The position numbers were made by a program, and so were the translations under genes. Below the pieces are notes generated by a model. It ran no database searches. It was not told the origin of the DNA and saw only the letters and a list, made by a program, of their open reading frames with translations. From Oceanococcus sp964629015 (lineage in GTDB: Bacteria; Pseudomonadota; Gammaproteobacteria; Nevskiales; Oceanococcaceae): a stretch of DNA of 64,000 bases. The stretch spans positions 1 through 64,000 of the forward strand of contig CAZVMN010000008.1 in the NCBI GenBank assembly GCA_964629015.1, written 5' to 3'. How positions within the stretch are numbered: position 1 is the stretch's first letter; the number at the start of each line of letters is the position of its first letter. This document shows, in pieces, positions 49,224 through 59,063 of this stretch.

Positions 49224-50573
49224 ATGAAACACGTTGCGGCTGTCCTTGCTTTTCTTCTCAGTGGTTCCGCGTTCGCGCAGGGGCCGTTGGTCGACGGATT
49301 GATGAAAGTGCGCGATGCGCTGCCTGGGCAGTACATCGTGGCTTTGCAATCGGGCCGATCGTCCGGCGTCATCGATAGCATCGTTCGGACCACAGGCGGC
49401 ACCGTGTTGTACCGCTACGACACCGTGTTTCAGGGCTTCGCCGGCCGGTTCTCGGCCGATCAGCTTGTCGCGCTGATTGCCAATCCCAACGTCAGGTACG
49501 TTGAGCAGGACGGCAAAGTCATGCCGTTCGGTGAGCAAGCCGGCGCAAGCTGGGGGCTGGACCGTTTGGATCAGGCCGCGCTCCCCCTGGATCGACGCTA
49601 TAGCTACCCCAACGAAGGTGAGGGTGTTCATGCCTACATCGTCGACACCGGCGTGCGTGTGACCCACGAAGAGTTTCGTGGGCGCATCGGCGAAGGGGCC
49701 AACTTCGCCGGTGAGGGCGGTAGCGCACCGGGCGGTGGTGGCGGTCTGCTGGACAGCGTTGGCAAGATCGTCGGCGGCTTGCTCGGCGGTGGTGGCGGCG
49801 GCGATAACGATCAAACGGACCAGCCCGATTACTCGGATTGCAACGGTCACGGCACGCACGTGGCTGGAACCGTTGCCGGTACGCGCTATGGTGTGGCCAA
49901 GCGCGCCACCATCCATCCGGTACGCGTGCTGGGTTGCGATGGCGGTGGGTCGATGTCCGGGGTTATTGCCGGTGTTGACTGGGTGGCCAAAAACGCCGAA
50001 AAGCCCGCGGTTGCGAATCTCAGCCTGGGCGGTGGTGCTAGTCGTTCGCTGGATGAGGCGGTGGACAATGCGATCAAGCAAGGCATCGTGATGGTGCTGG
50101 CCGCAGGCAATGAAGACAGCGATGCCTGCAATACCTCGCCGGCTCGGACCCGTGATGCGATCACCGTGGGCGCCAGCACGCGTCAGGATCAGCGGGCGGA
50201 TTTCTCCAACTGGGGCGACTGCGTGGACATTCTGGCGCCGGGCGCGGAGATCGATTCCGCCTGGTATACCGATGACACGGCCACCAAGTCCCTGCAAGGT
50301 ACCTCAATGGCGGCACCGCATGTTGCCGGTGCTGTCGCTGTGCTGTTGGCCGATGACCCGCAAGCATCACCGCAAGAGATCGCCGGTGAGCTGATGCAGG
50401 CCAGCGTCAGTGGCAAGCTGTCGGGCTTGAAAGGTTCACCCAATCGATTGCTGCAAGTCTCTGCTCAAGCATCAGATGACGACGATCAGGATGACGTGAG
50501 CGAGCCCACGGCGCCGCCCGCGGAACCCGAATCCAAGTCCAAGTCACCGTTGGGTGGGTTGTTCCGCCAGTGA
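49224..50573 (+). CDS. Secreted subtilisin-like serine protease (S8)
   Basis: A 449-residue preproprotease of the proteinase K branch. The signal peptide ends at about 19 (SAFAQG), an I9 inhibitor propeptide spans about 35-100, and the catalytic domain has Asp141 (YIVDTGV), His209 (GHGTHVAG) and Ser361 (GTSMAAPHVAG). Between Asp and His lies an unusual insert (about 166-196) of two glycine runs around the helix LLDSVGKIVGGLL. The C-terminal 40 residues are acidic then Pro/Ser/Lys-rich and end in LGGLFRQ. Likely exported by Sec. Confidence 0.93.
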   Translation: MKHVAAVLAFLLSGSAFAQGPLVDGLMKVRDALPGQYIVALQSGRSSGVIDSIVRTTGGTVLYRYDTVFQGFAGRFSADQLVALIANPNVRYVEQDGKVMPFGEQAGASWGLDRLDQAALPLDRRYSYPNEGEGVHAYIVDTGVRVTHEEFRGRIGEGANFAGEGGSAPGGGGGLLDSVGKIVGGLLGGGGGGDNDQTDQPDYSDCNGHGTHVAGTVAGTRYGVAKRATIHPVRVLGCDGGGSMSGVIAGVDWVAKNAEKPAVANLSLGGGASRSLDEAVDNAIKQGIVMVLAAGNEDSDACNTSPARTRDAITVGASTRQDQRADFSNWGDCVDILAPGAEIDSAWYTDDTATKSLQGTSMAAPHVAGAVAVLLADDPQASPQEIAGELMQASVSGKLSGLKGSPNRLLQVSAQASDDDDQDDVSEPTAPPAEPESKSKSPLGGLFRQ

Positions 50574-50583
50574 CTGATCAGCG

Positions 50584-51915
50584 CTAAAGCAACAGCGCCG
50601 CACCCAGTCCGAGAAAGGCAAAGAAGCCGACTACGTCGGTGATCGTGGTCAGCACAACGCTGCCCGCCAGTGCCGGGTCAATATCGAGCTGCTTGAGCAA
50701 AAGCGGCAAGCCAACCCCGGCCACTGAGGCGCACATCTGATTGAGTATCAGCGCGATACCGATGACCAGAGCGAGCATCGGTGACTGGAACCACACGAGG
50801 ACGATCGCGGACACCACAACGGCCCACAGCATGCCGTTGATCATGGCCACAGCCACTTCCTTTTTGAGCAAGGCCACCGCGTTGGCGGTGCTGATTTGCC
50901 CCAGCGCGAGGCCGCGAATCATCAGGGTCAGCGTCTGGCTGCCGCCAATGCCGCCCATGCTGGCGACGATCGGCATCAGTACAGCCAACGCTACGACCTG
51001 ATCCAGCGTGGCCTCAAACAGGCCAACCACGGCGGATGCCATGAACGCCGTGATCAGATTGACGCCAAGCCACACGGCGCGACGCCGGGCGCTGCGGCGT
51101 ACCGGCGCGAACATGTCGTCTTCCTCATCCAGACCGGCCGGTGCGAGCAAGCTGTGTTCGGCTTCATCACGAATCACGTCGACCACGTCATCGATCGTGA
51201 TGCGCCCGAGCAGAATGTTGCGCTCGTCCACAACCGGGGCGGAAATCAGGTCGCGGTCCTCGAAGCGCTTGGCCACCTCGTTCGCGGTGAGTTCCACTGA
51301 CAAAGCCTGGAAATCGCGGTCCATGATGTCGCTGACGGTCACGTCCGGGCTCAGGGTCACGACTTTGTTGATCGGCAGGATGCCGAGGAAATGTCCGTAG
51401 CGGTCGACCACAAACAGCATGTCGGTATGGCCGGGCAAGTCGCCAAGCATGCGCAGATAGCGCAGCACCACCTCCAGCGTCACATTGGGTCGGACACTCA
51501 CCGGGTCGGTGTTCATCAGGCCGCCGGCCGTGTCGTAGGGGTACGACATCACCGCTTCGACGCGCGAGCGTCGGGCCTCGTCCATGGAATTCATGACCCG
51601 TTGGGTCAGGGTTTCCGGCAGATCATCGATGAAGTCAGCGAGGTCATCGATTTCAAGGCCTTCGGAGGCCGAGATCACCGCTTCCACGTCCATGGCTTTG
51701 ATCAGCCAACCGCGCAGTTCTTCACCCAGGTGCAGCAGCACCTCGCCTCGGTCGTCATCACTGACCAAGTTCCAGACGATCTCGCGCTCACCCAGCGGCA
51801 GTGATTCGATCAACACGGCGATTTCCGCCGGGTGGAGTGACGACAAAACGCGCTGCACCGGGCCTTTGCGTCCGCTGTCCAGCGCTTGTCGGAGATGGTC
51901 GATTTGGTCGGTCAT
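50584..51915 (-). CDS. mgtE: Magnesium transporter MgtE
   Basis: A 443-residue Mg2+ channel. The cytoplasmic N domain (about 1-125) has acidic sensing residues, and a CBS pair (about 130-250) follows. A plug helix leads to five membrane helices from about 280. The pore signature region MPIVASMGGIGGSQTLTL is intact. The protein closes when Mg2+ binds the N and CBS domains. It is 10 bp from the convergent protease gene and divergent from gmd. Confidence 0.95.
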   Translation of the reverse strand: MTDQIDHLRQALDSGRKGPVQRVLSSLHPAEIAVLIESLPLGEREIVWNLVSDDDRGEVLLHLGEELRGWLIKAMDVEAVISASEGLEIDDLADFIDDLPETLTQRVMNSMDEARRSRVEAVMSYPYDTAGGLMNTDPVSVRPNVTLEVVLRYLRMLGDLPGHTDMLFVVDRYGHFLGILPINKVVTLSPDVTVSDIMDRDFQALSVELTANEVAKRFEDRDLISAPVVDERNILLGRITIDDVVDVIRDEAEHSLLAPAGLDEEDDMFAPVRRSARRRAVWLGVNLITAFMASAVVGLFEATLDQVVALAVLMPIVASMGGIGGSQTLTLMIRGLALGQISTANAVALLKKEVAVAMINGMLWAVVVSAIVLVWFQSPMLALVIGIALILNQMCASVAGVGLPLLLKQLDIDPALAGSVVLTTITDVVGFFAFLGLGAALLL

Positions 51916-51998
51916 GAATCCTCAGCGATGGGTCGGGCGGCGTGCCCCTATTGTAGGGGCCTACGCTATAGTTGCCTATTTGGCGAAGCGGGGGAGAG

Positions 51999-53108
51999 AT
52001 GAAGCGCGCGCTGATCACCGGAACGACCGGGCAGGATGGAGCCTACCTGTCGGAATTTTTGCTGGACAAAGGCTACGAGGTTCACGGCATCAAGCGCCGT
52101 TCCTCGTCATTCAATACCGATCGTATTGATCATCTGTATGAAGAACCGCACGTCAAAGATCGGCGTTTCATATTGCATTACGGTGATTTGACCGATGCGA
52201 CCAACTTGATCCGGGTGGTCAAGGAAGTCCAACCGGACGAGATTTACAACCTGGGCGCACAGAGCCATGTGGCGGTGTCGTTTGAGAGTCCGGAATACAC
52301 CGCCAACTCCGATGCCATGGGGACCCTGCGCCTGTTGGAAGCGATCCGCATTTTGGGCTTTGAAAAGAAGACGCGCTTTTATCAAGCGTCCACCTCGGAG
52401 CTGTACGGTAAGGTGCAGCAGATCCCGCAGACCGAAGACACCCCGTTTTATCCGCGCTCACCCTACGCCGTAGCCAAGCTTTACGCCTACTGGATCACGG
52501 TGAACTACCGCGAGGCCTATGGTCTTTATGCATGCAACGGCATTCTGTTTAATCATGAGTCCCCGGTGCGTGGCGAGACCTTCGTAACGCGCAAGATTAC
52601 GCGTGCACTCGCGCGCATTTTTCTCGGCCTGCAAGACTGTCTTTATCTTGGCAATTTGTCGTCCAAGCGCGATTGGGGGCATGCGCGCGACTACGTGCAG
52701 ATGCAGTGGATGATGCTGCAACAAGATGAGCCAGAAGATTTCGTCATCGCCACGGGGGAGCAGCACACCGTGCGTGATTTCGTGACCCGCGCGGCGCGGC
52801 GTTTGGAGATTGAGTTGGATTGGCGCGGTGAAGGTTGCGATGAACACGCGATCGTCAGCGCCGCTCCAAAACAGGCGGCAGTCCGTGTCGGTGATCGCAT
52901 CGTCGAAGTCGATCCGCGCTATTTCCGCCCCACCGAGGTGGATACCTTGCTCGGCGATCCGCGCAAAGCCAAGGACAAGCTCGGCTGGGAGCCAACCACC
53001 AGCTTCGAGGCCTTGGTCAATGAAATGGTTGACGAGGATCTCAGCTTGGCCAAGCGCGACCATCTGATCAAATCAGCCGGCTTCAAAGCCTTCGATTACC
53101 ACGAATGA
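51999..53108 (+). CDS. gmd: GDP-mannose 4,6-dehydratase
   Basis: First step from GDP-mannose to GDP-L-fucose. The 369-residue SDR enzyme has GTTGQDGAYL for NADP binding near 8-17, the Ser/Thr-Glu site STSELYG near 130 and Tyr-Lys in SPYAVAKLY. GGGGAGAG ends just before ATG 51999. It opens the polysaccharide cluster and its stop overlaps the fcl start (TGATG). GDP-mannose synthesis genes are not in the window. Confidence 0.96.
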   Translation: MKRALITGTTGQDGAYLSEFLLDKGYEVHGIKRRSSSFNTDRIDHLYEEPHVKDRRFILHYGDLTDATNLIRVVKEVQPDEIYNLGAQSHVAVSFESPEYTANSDAMGTLRLLEAIRILGFEKKTRFYQASTSELYGKVQQIPQTEDTPFYPRSPYAVAKLYAYWITVNYREAYGLYACNGILFNHESPVRGETFVTRKITRALARIFLGLQDCLYLGNLSSKRDWGHARDYVQMQWMMLQQDEPEDFVIATGEQHTVRDFVTRAARRLEIELDWRGEGCDEHAIVSAAPKQAAVRVGDRIVEVDPRYFRPTEVDTLLGDPRKAKDKLGWEPTTSFEALVNEMVDEDLSLAKRDHLIKSAGFKAFDYHE

Positions 53109-54058
53109 TGAGTGCCATGCAGGTTGACAGCCGTATTTTCGTGGCCGGGCATCGGGGCATGGTGGGTTCCGCCATTGTGCGCGCCCTGCGTGCTGAGGGC
53201 TTTGGCAATCTGTTATTGCCGACGCGCGACGAAGTGGATTTGTGCAATCGGGATGCGGTCGAGGCGATGTTTGCAAAGCATCAGCCGGAGTTCGTATTTC
53301 TTGCGGCGGCCAAGGTTGGCGGCATTCTGGCGAATAACAAATATCCGGCCGATTTTCTGCGTGACAACCTGCAGATTCAGACCAACGTGATCGACGCGGC
53401 CTGGCGCCACGGTGCGCGCAAGCTGCTTTTCCTGGGTTCGTCGTGCATCTATCCGAAACTCGCGCCGCAACCACTCAAGGAAGAGTATCTGCTGACGGGC
53501 GCGTTGGAACCCACCAATGAGTGGTATGCCATTGCCAAGATTGCTGGCTTGAAAATGTGTCAGGCCTATCGGCGGCAGTACGGTTTTGACGCGATTTCAC
53601 TGATGCCGACCAATCTCTACGGTCCGGGCGATAATTTCGATCTGCACAACTCACACGTGCTTCCTGCCCTGATGCGCAAGTTTCATGAAGCTCGCGAGCA
53701 AGGTCACGAGAGTGTCGAGGTGTGGGGCAGCGGCACACCGCGGCGCGAGTTTTTGCATGTCGATGACCTGGCTCGCGCGTGCTTGTATTTCATGCGGGAA
53801 TACGCTGATGAGCAGACCGTCAACATCGGCTGGGGCGAGGATATTTCCATAGCCGAACTGGCTCGCGCTGTCGCTGAAGTAGTGGGTTATGATGGCGCAC
53901 TGCAGTTTGATGCGAGCAAACCAGACGGCACGCCGCGCAAGCTGTTGGATACGTCAAGAGCCACCGCACTGGGCTGGCGGCCCTCCATCCCTCTGGGCGA
54001 GGGATTGGTGGAGACCTATGCCTGGTACAGGAATAATCGAGATTTGGCTCGACAATAA
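53108..54058 (+). CDS. fcl: GDP-L-fucose synthase
   Basis: Epimerase-reductase that finishes GDP-L-fucose, 316 residues. VAGHRGMVGSA is the NADP loop, SSCIYP and YAIAKIAG hold the catalytic Ser-Tyr-Lys, and LFLGS precedes them. Either ATG 53105 or 53108 could be used, and both overlap the gmd stop. Gmd and Fcl together show that fucose is made for this glycan. Confidence 0.95.
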   Translation: MSAMQVDSRIFVAGHRGMVGSAIVRALRAEGFGNLLLPTRDEVDLCNRDAVEAMFAKHQPEFVFLAAAKVGGILANNKYPADFLRDNLQIQTNVIDAAWRHGARKLLFLGSSCIYPKLAPQPLKEEYLLTGALEPTNEWYAIAKIAGLKMCQAYRRQYGFDAISLMPTNLYGPGDNFDLHNSHVLPALMRKFHEAREQGHESVEVWGSGTPRREFLHVDDLARACLYFMREYADEQTVNIGWGEDISIAELARAVAEVVGYDGALQFDASKPDGTPRKLLDTSRATALGWRPSIPLGEGLVETYAWYRNNRDLARQ

Positions 54059-54093
54059 GTGAGCACATTGGGGTAACTGGCCAAGCGGCGGCC

Positions 54094-55047
54094 ATGGAGT
54101 GGACATTGAAGCGGATTTTGGTAACAGGCGGTGCTGGTTTCATCGGCTCCCACCTGTGTGAACGGCTTTTGCAGGATGGCAATGAAGTCATCTGCGTGGA
54201 TAATTTTTTTACCGGCTCGAAACGCAATGTGGTCCATTTGCTGGACAACCCGTATTTCGAGCTGATGCGCCATGACGTCTGTTTTCCACTGTATGTGGAA
54301 GTTGACGAAATCTACAATATGGCGTGCCCCGCATCGCCAATCCACTATCAGCACGACCCGGTTCAAACCACCAAGACCAGCGTGCTTGGCGCGATCAACA
54401 TGCTGGGGTTGGCCAAGCGGGTCAAAGCCAAGATTTTGCAGGCTTCAACCAGTGAAGTGTACGGCGATCCCACGGTGCATCCGCAACCGGAGGGTTATTG
54501 GGGCAACGTCAATCCCATTGGTCCGCGGTCTTGTTATGACGAGGGCAAACGTTGTGCCGAAACCTTGTTCTTCGACTACCAGCGTCAGCATGGGCTAGAC
54601 ATCAAGGTTGCGCGTATTTTCAACACCTACGGCCCGCGCATGATGCCCAATGATGGGCGCGTGGTTTCGAATTTCATCGTGCAGGCCCTCGGCGGGGAAG
54701 CGGTCACGATTTACGGCGATGGTTCGCAGACACGTTCGTTCTGCTATGTCGATGACTTGGTTGAAGGGTTGATTCGCTTGATGAACTCGCCGGCTTCTAC
54801 CCCCAATCCGATCAACTTGGGCAACCCTGGCGAATTCACCGTACGACAGTTGGCGGAGAAGGTGCTGCAACAGGTTGGCGGCGCCTCCAAATTGGAGCAA
54901 AAGCCGTTGCCGCAGGATGATCCGCGTCAGCGTCAACCCGATATCGCTGTGGCAAGCGAGGTATTGGGCTGGAGGCCCAAGGTGCCACTTGATCAAGGTT
55001 TGGAACATACCATCAGCTATTTCCGAAACTTGCTCGATACCGATTAA
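54094..55047 (+). CDS. UDP-glucuronate decarboxylase (UDP-xylose synthase)
   Basis: Converts UDP-glucuronate to UDP-xylose, 317 residues. The N-terminus has GGAGFIGSHL; then come ASTSEVYGDP, the diagnostic GPRSCYDEGKR with catalytic Tyr-Lys, and RIFNTYGPRM. ATG 54094 has no ribosome-binding site. TTG 54106, giving MKRILVTGG as in relatives, has GGAG 6 nt upstream and may be the real start. UDP-glucuronate must come from a dehydrogenase elsewhere. Confidence 0.93.
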   Translation: MEWTLKRILVTGGAGFIGSHLCERLLQDGNEVICVDNFFTGSKRNVVHLLDNPYFELMRHDVCFPLYVEVDEIYNMACPASPIHYQHDPVQTTKTSVLGAINMLGLAKRVKAKILQASTSEVYGDPTVHPQPEGYWGNVNPIGPRSCYDEGKRCAETLFFDYQRQHGLDIKVARIFNTYGPRMMPNDGRVVSNFIVQALGGEAVTIYGDGSQTRSFCYVDDLVEGLIRLMNSPASTPNPINLGNPGEFTVRQLAEKVLQQVGGASKLEQKPLPQDDPRQRQPDIAVASEVLGWRPKVPLDQGLEHTISYFRNLLDTD

Positions 55048-55091
55048 AGGTGCGCATGAGCGCTGTCTGACCCCGGATCAGGAACACAAAT

Positions 55092-55910
55092 ATGTCCAAG
55101 AAACAGACCAGAGCGCCCAGACCGATTCGGTTTTTGCGGCGACTCAAACGACGTGTGGTGGGAGGTTCAAATCCCCAGCAGCGAGTTGATGATCCCTTGG
55201 ACGTCGCATTGGGTTGTAACCAGCACGAAGCCGAAATCTTGCGCGCGTGTCTGCCGTTCACGATGACCAGTCAGGAACGATTGCTGGCGGTGGTCGATGC
55301 CGTGAGTTACACCATTCACTCAAAAATCGAGGGCGCATTCGTTGAATGCGGCGTTTGGAAAGGCGGATCGGTCCTGGCCATGATTTTGCGTTTGCAGCAA
55401 TTGGGCATCTCGGATCGTGATATTTACCTGTTTGACACCTTCGAGGGCATGACACCACCAACGGCCAAAGATGTCTCGCGCTACGACGGCGAAGCGATGG
55501 ATCATTGGCAGGAGAGCGTAGGGCGTGGACAGCGTCCTTGGCAGGGCTTGTTCGATGCGGAAGTTTTTAACGAAGACCTCGTGCGCGAAGCACTGTTGGC
55601 GACGGGATATCCGTCTGAGCGACTGCATTTCGTGAAAGGGCGCGTCGAAGACACGCTGCCGCAAGCTGCGCCTGAGCATGTCGCGTTTTTGCGGTTGGAC
55701 ACCGATTGGTACGAGTCCACCCGCCATGAGCTTGTTCATCTCTGGCCGCGTTTGCGCCTCCACGGCGCGGTCATCATTGACGACTACGGCCATTGGGATG
55801 GCTGTGCAACCGCTGTGGATGAGTATTTCTCCGAGTTGGGTCCCTCGCATGCACCGTTGCTGAGTCGTATCGACTACACCGGACGTATGGCCGTTAAACG
55901 TACGCCGTGA
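55092..55910 (+). CDS. TylF/MycF-type O-methyltransferase
   Basis: A 272-residue SAM-dependent methyltransferase of the macrocin family, which methylates sugar hydroxyls with a metal ion. Landmarks are FVECGVWKGGS near 85 (SAM loop), YLFDTFEGM near 112, LRLDTDWYEST near 200 and VIIDDYGHW near 225, giving the Asp metal ligands. The N-terminus is very basic. Its place between a xylose enzyme and a flippase suggests methylation of the surface glycan. Confidence 0.87.
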   Translation: MSKKQTRAPRPIRFLRRLKRRVVGGSNPQQRVDDPLDVALGCNQHEAEILRACLPFTMTSQERLLAVVDAVSYTIHSKIEGAFVECGVWKGGSVLAMILRLQQLGISDRDIYLFDTFEGMTPPTAKDVSRYDGEAMDHWQESVGRGQRPWQGLFDAEVFNEDLVREALLATGYPSERLHFVKGRVEDTLPQAAPEHVAFLRLDTDWYESTRHELVHLWPRLRLHGAVIIDDYGHWDGCATAVDEYFSELGPSHAPLLSRIDYTGRMAVKRTP

Positions 55911-55922
55911 CCGGCGAATGAT

Positions 55923-57446
55923 GTGGAAAGCGGGGCGCGGCCACTGAGCGAGAAAGCCGATCACCGGCCGTTTACCGCGGGCGAAATCAACGCCGCGAGT
56001 GCGATCAGCGGAGGCACGAAGCTGCTCGCTGCGCGTTTGGCTGCGCAGTTCATTCGCTTGGCGTTCACCGTGGTGCTGGCCCGCATTCTCACCCCGCAGG
56101 ACTATGGGTTGGTGGCGTCTGTTCAGGTGATCACCGGCTTGGCGGTGTTGCTTCAGGATATGGGCTTGAGTGCAGCCACCCTGCAGCGTGATCGGATCTC
56201 CGAGGCGCAGATTCATGCCTTGTATTGGTTCAATCTGTTATTGGGCGGCTGTGTTGCAGCGTTGGGGGTGTTGTCGGCCTCCCACATCGCGATGTGGCTG
56301 CGCTCCCCCGACTCCGTTGGCGTCATACAGGTGCTCTTGGTCGCCGTGTTGATTCCCAGCGCATCGGCGCAACATCGCGCCCTTATGCAGCGAGAATTGC
56401 GGTTTGGCGCCATCGCTTTGTCAAGCGTTTGTGGCACCTTGGTTGGCGGCGCCTGCGCGGTTGTGGCCGCGGCGGCAGGAGCGGGGCCGTGGGCTTTGGT
56501 CCTGATGGTGATTGTCGCTGATGGCGTCAGCCTCGCGATCAGTTGGGCCGCCGCTCGTTACCATCCTGGCATCCCGAAAAACTTCGCCGGCGTCGCGTCG
56601 CTGGTGCATTTTGGTGGCGGCTTTCTGATGTTTCGGGTGCTTGGGCATTTCGCCCAGAACCTGCATTTGTTATTGCTCAGTCGGAATATCGGTTTTGCGG
56701 CGGCGGGTCAATTCACCCGCGCACACATGCTGACGAACATGGCCAGCGGCTACGTCAACGAACCTGCCGGCAAGGTGGCTTTGCCCATGCTGAGCCGCCT
56801 GATTTCCGAGCCCAAGCGCTTTGTGCGGTTCTACGACAAAGCCACAGGCGTGATGATGCTGGCCGCGGCGCCTTTGGGAGTGATGGGCGTGCTGTACGGG
56901 AGCCACGTCATTCATGTCCTGCTGGGCGATCAATGGGGGGCTGCTGAGCACATCTTTCGGGTGTTGTGTTTTGGCCTTATTGCGCAACCTTTGATGTACT
57001 CCACCGGTTGGTTGTACATGGCGCGTGGCGACATGCGCGGGATGTTGCTGTGGGGCTGCATCGGCTGGGGAGCTATGCTGGTCGCGGCTTTGTTGGCTTT
57101 GCGCTATGGTCCCGTGGGTGTGGCTTGGGCATGGAGCGCAACCCAGTGGGTATTGCTCGTACCCTGCCTGGTCGCGGCATATCGTCATTTGCCTCTACGT
57201 GTAACGGTGGCGCTGGTTCGTGCCAGTCGCCCCATCGCTGCGGCTCTGCTGGCGGCGGCCGCCGTGGAACTGGTGTTTGCCCGCATGACGGACCTGCCTG
57301 TGTGGGAAGAACTGATCGGCGCCACCGTGTTATTCGGTCCGGCCTATCTGTTACTCGCCTGGTTTGTATTTGGTCAGCGACAGCTGATGCAAACCTTGGC
57401 AGAGACAATCTTTAAACGCATCCAATCGATGCACGGACAGCGGTGA
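55923..57446 (+). CDS. Polysaccharide flippase, Wzx/PST type
   Basis: A 507-residue multi-pass membrane protein of the MOP superfamily, with about 12-14 helices. The start block ISGGTKLLAARLAAQFIRL, the LTPQDYGLVA turn and the AAAGQFTRAHML segment are typical of lipid-linked oligosaccharide flippases. It should move the undecaprenyl-linked repeat unit across the inner membrane. Start GTG 55923. No Wzy polymerase is visible in the window. Confidence 0.88.
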   Translation: MESGARPLSEKADHRPFTAGEINAASAISGGTKLLAARLAAQFIRLAFTVVLARILTPQDYGLVASVQVITGLAVLLQDMGLSAATLQRDRISEAQIHALYWFNLLLGGCVAALGVLSASHIAMWLRSPDSVGVIQVLLVAVLIPSASAQHRALMQRELRFGAIALSSVCGTLVGGACAVVAAAAGAGPWALVLMVIVADGVSLAISWAAARYHPGIPKNFAGVASLVHFGGGFLMFRVLGHFAQNLHLLLLSRNIGFAAAGQFTRAHMLTNMASGYVNEPAGKVALPMLSRLISEPKRFVRFYDKATGVMMLAAAPLGVMGVLYGSHVIHVLLGDQWGAAEHIFRVLCFGLIAQPLMYSTGWLYMARGDMRGMLLWGCIGWGAMLVAALLALRYGPVGVAWAWSATQWVLLVPCLVAAYRHLPLRVTVALVRASRPIAAALLAAAAVELVFARMTDLPVWEELIGATVLFGPAYLLLAWFVFGQRQLMQTLAETIFKRIQSMHGQR

Positions 57447-57450
57447 GCGT

Positions 57451-58209
57451 GTGAGCACTGAACAACAGGCAGCTCAATTCAAAACTCGGCACAATCAGCG
57501 TCGTGCTGACGCGTGGGGCCAGCCATATCGCTATATTGCGATCGAGCTTCGGCGTGTGGTTGGTCAGATGCTGAACTTGAGTTCCGCTGCGCTTGCTGCA
57601 CCGCGTGTTCTTGACTACGGCGCTGCCGACTCACCCTATCGTGAACTTTTACCGCAGGCCAGCGATTGGGTGGCTGCTGATCTGGGCGGCAACCCTCAGG
57701 CTCAGATGCAGCTTAATCCCGATGGCAGTGTGCCCAGTGATGCCGCTCAATTTGATCTGGTGCTGTCCACTCAGGTCTTGGAACATGTCGCCGACCCCGC
57801 CTTGTACTTGGCGGAGTGCTATCGCGTACTCAAGCCCGGGGGGCGACTGGTCTTGTCCACCCACGGCATGATGGTGTGGCATCCCGATCCGCACGATTTT
57901 TGGCGTTGGACTTCGGAAGGCTTGAAACTGGCGGTTGAGCGGGCTGGCTTTGACGTCGTCGAATTTCGAGGGGCTATGGGGTTGGCATCCTGCGGGTTGC
58001 AGCTGTTTCAGGATGCAACGCACGGTCGTCTTTGGCGTCGCTTGCGCCGTCCTTATGCGGCGTTTATGCAATGGTTGGTCGGTGTTGCGGACGCCTTTAT
58101 CGATCGCGAACGGCGTGATCTCAACGCATTGGTTTTCGTGCTGTGTGCATCCAAACCTTTGACAGATAAAGCTCAGGAAAAAGCTCAGGAACAGGAGCAT
58201 CAACAATGA
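57451..58209 (+). CDS. Class I SAM methyltransferase (paralogue 1)
   Basis: A 252-residue methyltransferase of the Methyltransf_11 type. VLDYGAADSPY near 53 is the SAM loop; QVLEHVADPALYLAE and RVLKPGGRLVLSTHG near 110-140 follow, and then DFWRWTSEGLK. It is clearly related to the gene at 62202 over its whole length. The C-terminus ends in a Gln/Glu/Lys tail (KAQEKAQEQE). Start GTG 57451, 4 bp after the flippase stop; its stop overlaps the next start (ATGA). Confidence 0.85.
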   Translation: MSTEQQAAQFKTRHNQRRADAWGQPYRYIAIELRRVVGQMLNLSSAALAAPRVLDYGAADSPYRELLPQASDWVAADLGGNPQAQMQLNPDGSVPSDAAQFDLVLSTQVLEHVADPALYLAECYRVLKPGGRLVLSTHGMMVWHPDPHDFWRWTSEGLKLAVERAGFDVVEFRGAMGLASCGLQLFQDATHGRLWRRLRRPYAAFMQWLVGVADAFIDRERRDLNALVFVLCASKPLTDKAQEKAQEQEHQQ

Positions 58210-59063
58210 GTCAGTTGACTGCGGGGCGGCTGGTCAGCGCCATCGGGAGAGTGGTTGGGCCGTGGATTCCCAAGCACTGGGCGTTGCGGCAGCGCTTACG
58301 CTTGTGGCGCAGCCATTTGCCGAGCAATCAGCCGGACACGCCGGTTTCGCTGGTTATGGAGGCGATGGGCAAAGCATATCCCGATGCGTGTTTTTTGCAG
58401 ATTGGCGCCAACGATGGCGCCCTTTACGATCCGATGCGCCGCCAGATTCATCGGCGCCGCTGGCGCGGCATCATGGTTGAGCCTGTTCCCGAAATTTTCG
58501 CCCGACTGCAACGCAATTATCGTCATCTGGCGCCGCGCATCATTCTCGAAAACGTCGCGGTCAGCGCCCACTCGGGAGAACAACCGTTTTACCATCTGGC
58601 CCATGAGAGCGATCCGGCGGCCGCAGGCTTGCCGGTGTGGTACCACGCCCTGGGCTCCTTCCATAAAGATGTCGTGCTGTCGCATCGTGAGCACATCCCG
58701 GATATCGACGACCGACTGGTCGAGCGGATGGTGCCCTGTTTGACAGTCAAAGAGCTGTGTCAACGTCATGGTTTTCAGAATGTCGACATCGTACAAACCG
58801 ATACCGAGGGGCACGATTACGAGATCCTCAAACTGCTCGATCTGGAACATCTGCAACCCAAGCTGGTGTTGTACGAGCACCACCATTTGAATGCGCCAGA
58901 CCGAGAGGCTGCGCACGACTTGCTGCGTGCCTGTGGCTACGAGTTTTTTGAATACGGCTACGACACGCTAGCCATACATTCTGCCGCGTTGGGCGCGTCC
59001 CAAACGCCGCTCCACGAAGTTTGGACGCGGGCGCTGGCTCTGAAGGAGAACACCGAATCATGA
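58206..59063 (+). CDS. FkbM-family methyltransferase
   Basis: A 285-residue FkbM-type methyltransferase. FLQIGANDGALYDPMR near 62 binds SAM, MVEPVPEIFARLQ near 97 follows, and the family signature VDIVQTDTEGHDYEILK lies near 197. FkbM enzymes O-methylate sugars or polyketides. It overlaps the preceding methyltransferase and the following STELLO gene by ATGA, so the three are translated in series. Confidence 0.87.
   Translation: MSQLTAGRLVSAIGRVVGPWIPKHWALRQRLRLWRSHLPSNQPDTPVSLVMEAMGKAYPDACFLQIGANDGALYDPMRRQIHRRRWRGIMVEPVPEIFARLQRNYRHLAPRIILENVAVSAHSGEQPFYHLAHESDPAAAGLPVWYHALGSFHKDVVLSHREHIPDIDDRLVERMVPCLTVKELCQRHGFQNVDIVQTDTEGHDYEILKLLDLEHLQPKLVLYEHHHLNAPDREAAHDLLRACGYEFFEYGYDTLAIHSAALGASQTPLHEVWTRALALKENTES

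Noticed and set aside
51953..51964. GTAGG-GG-CCTAC repeat before gmd
   Set aside because: Five-base arms with a 2-base centre are expected by chance at this GC content and no promoter elements align with it.
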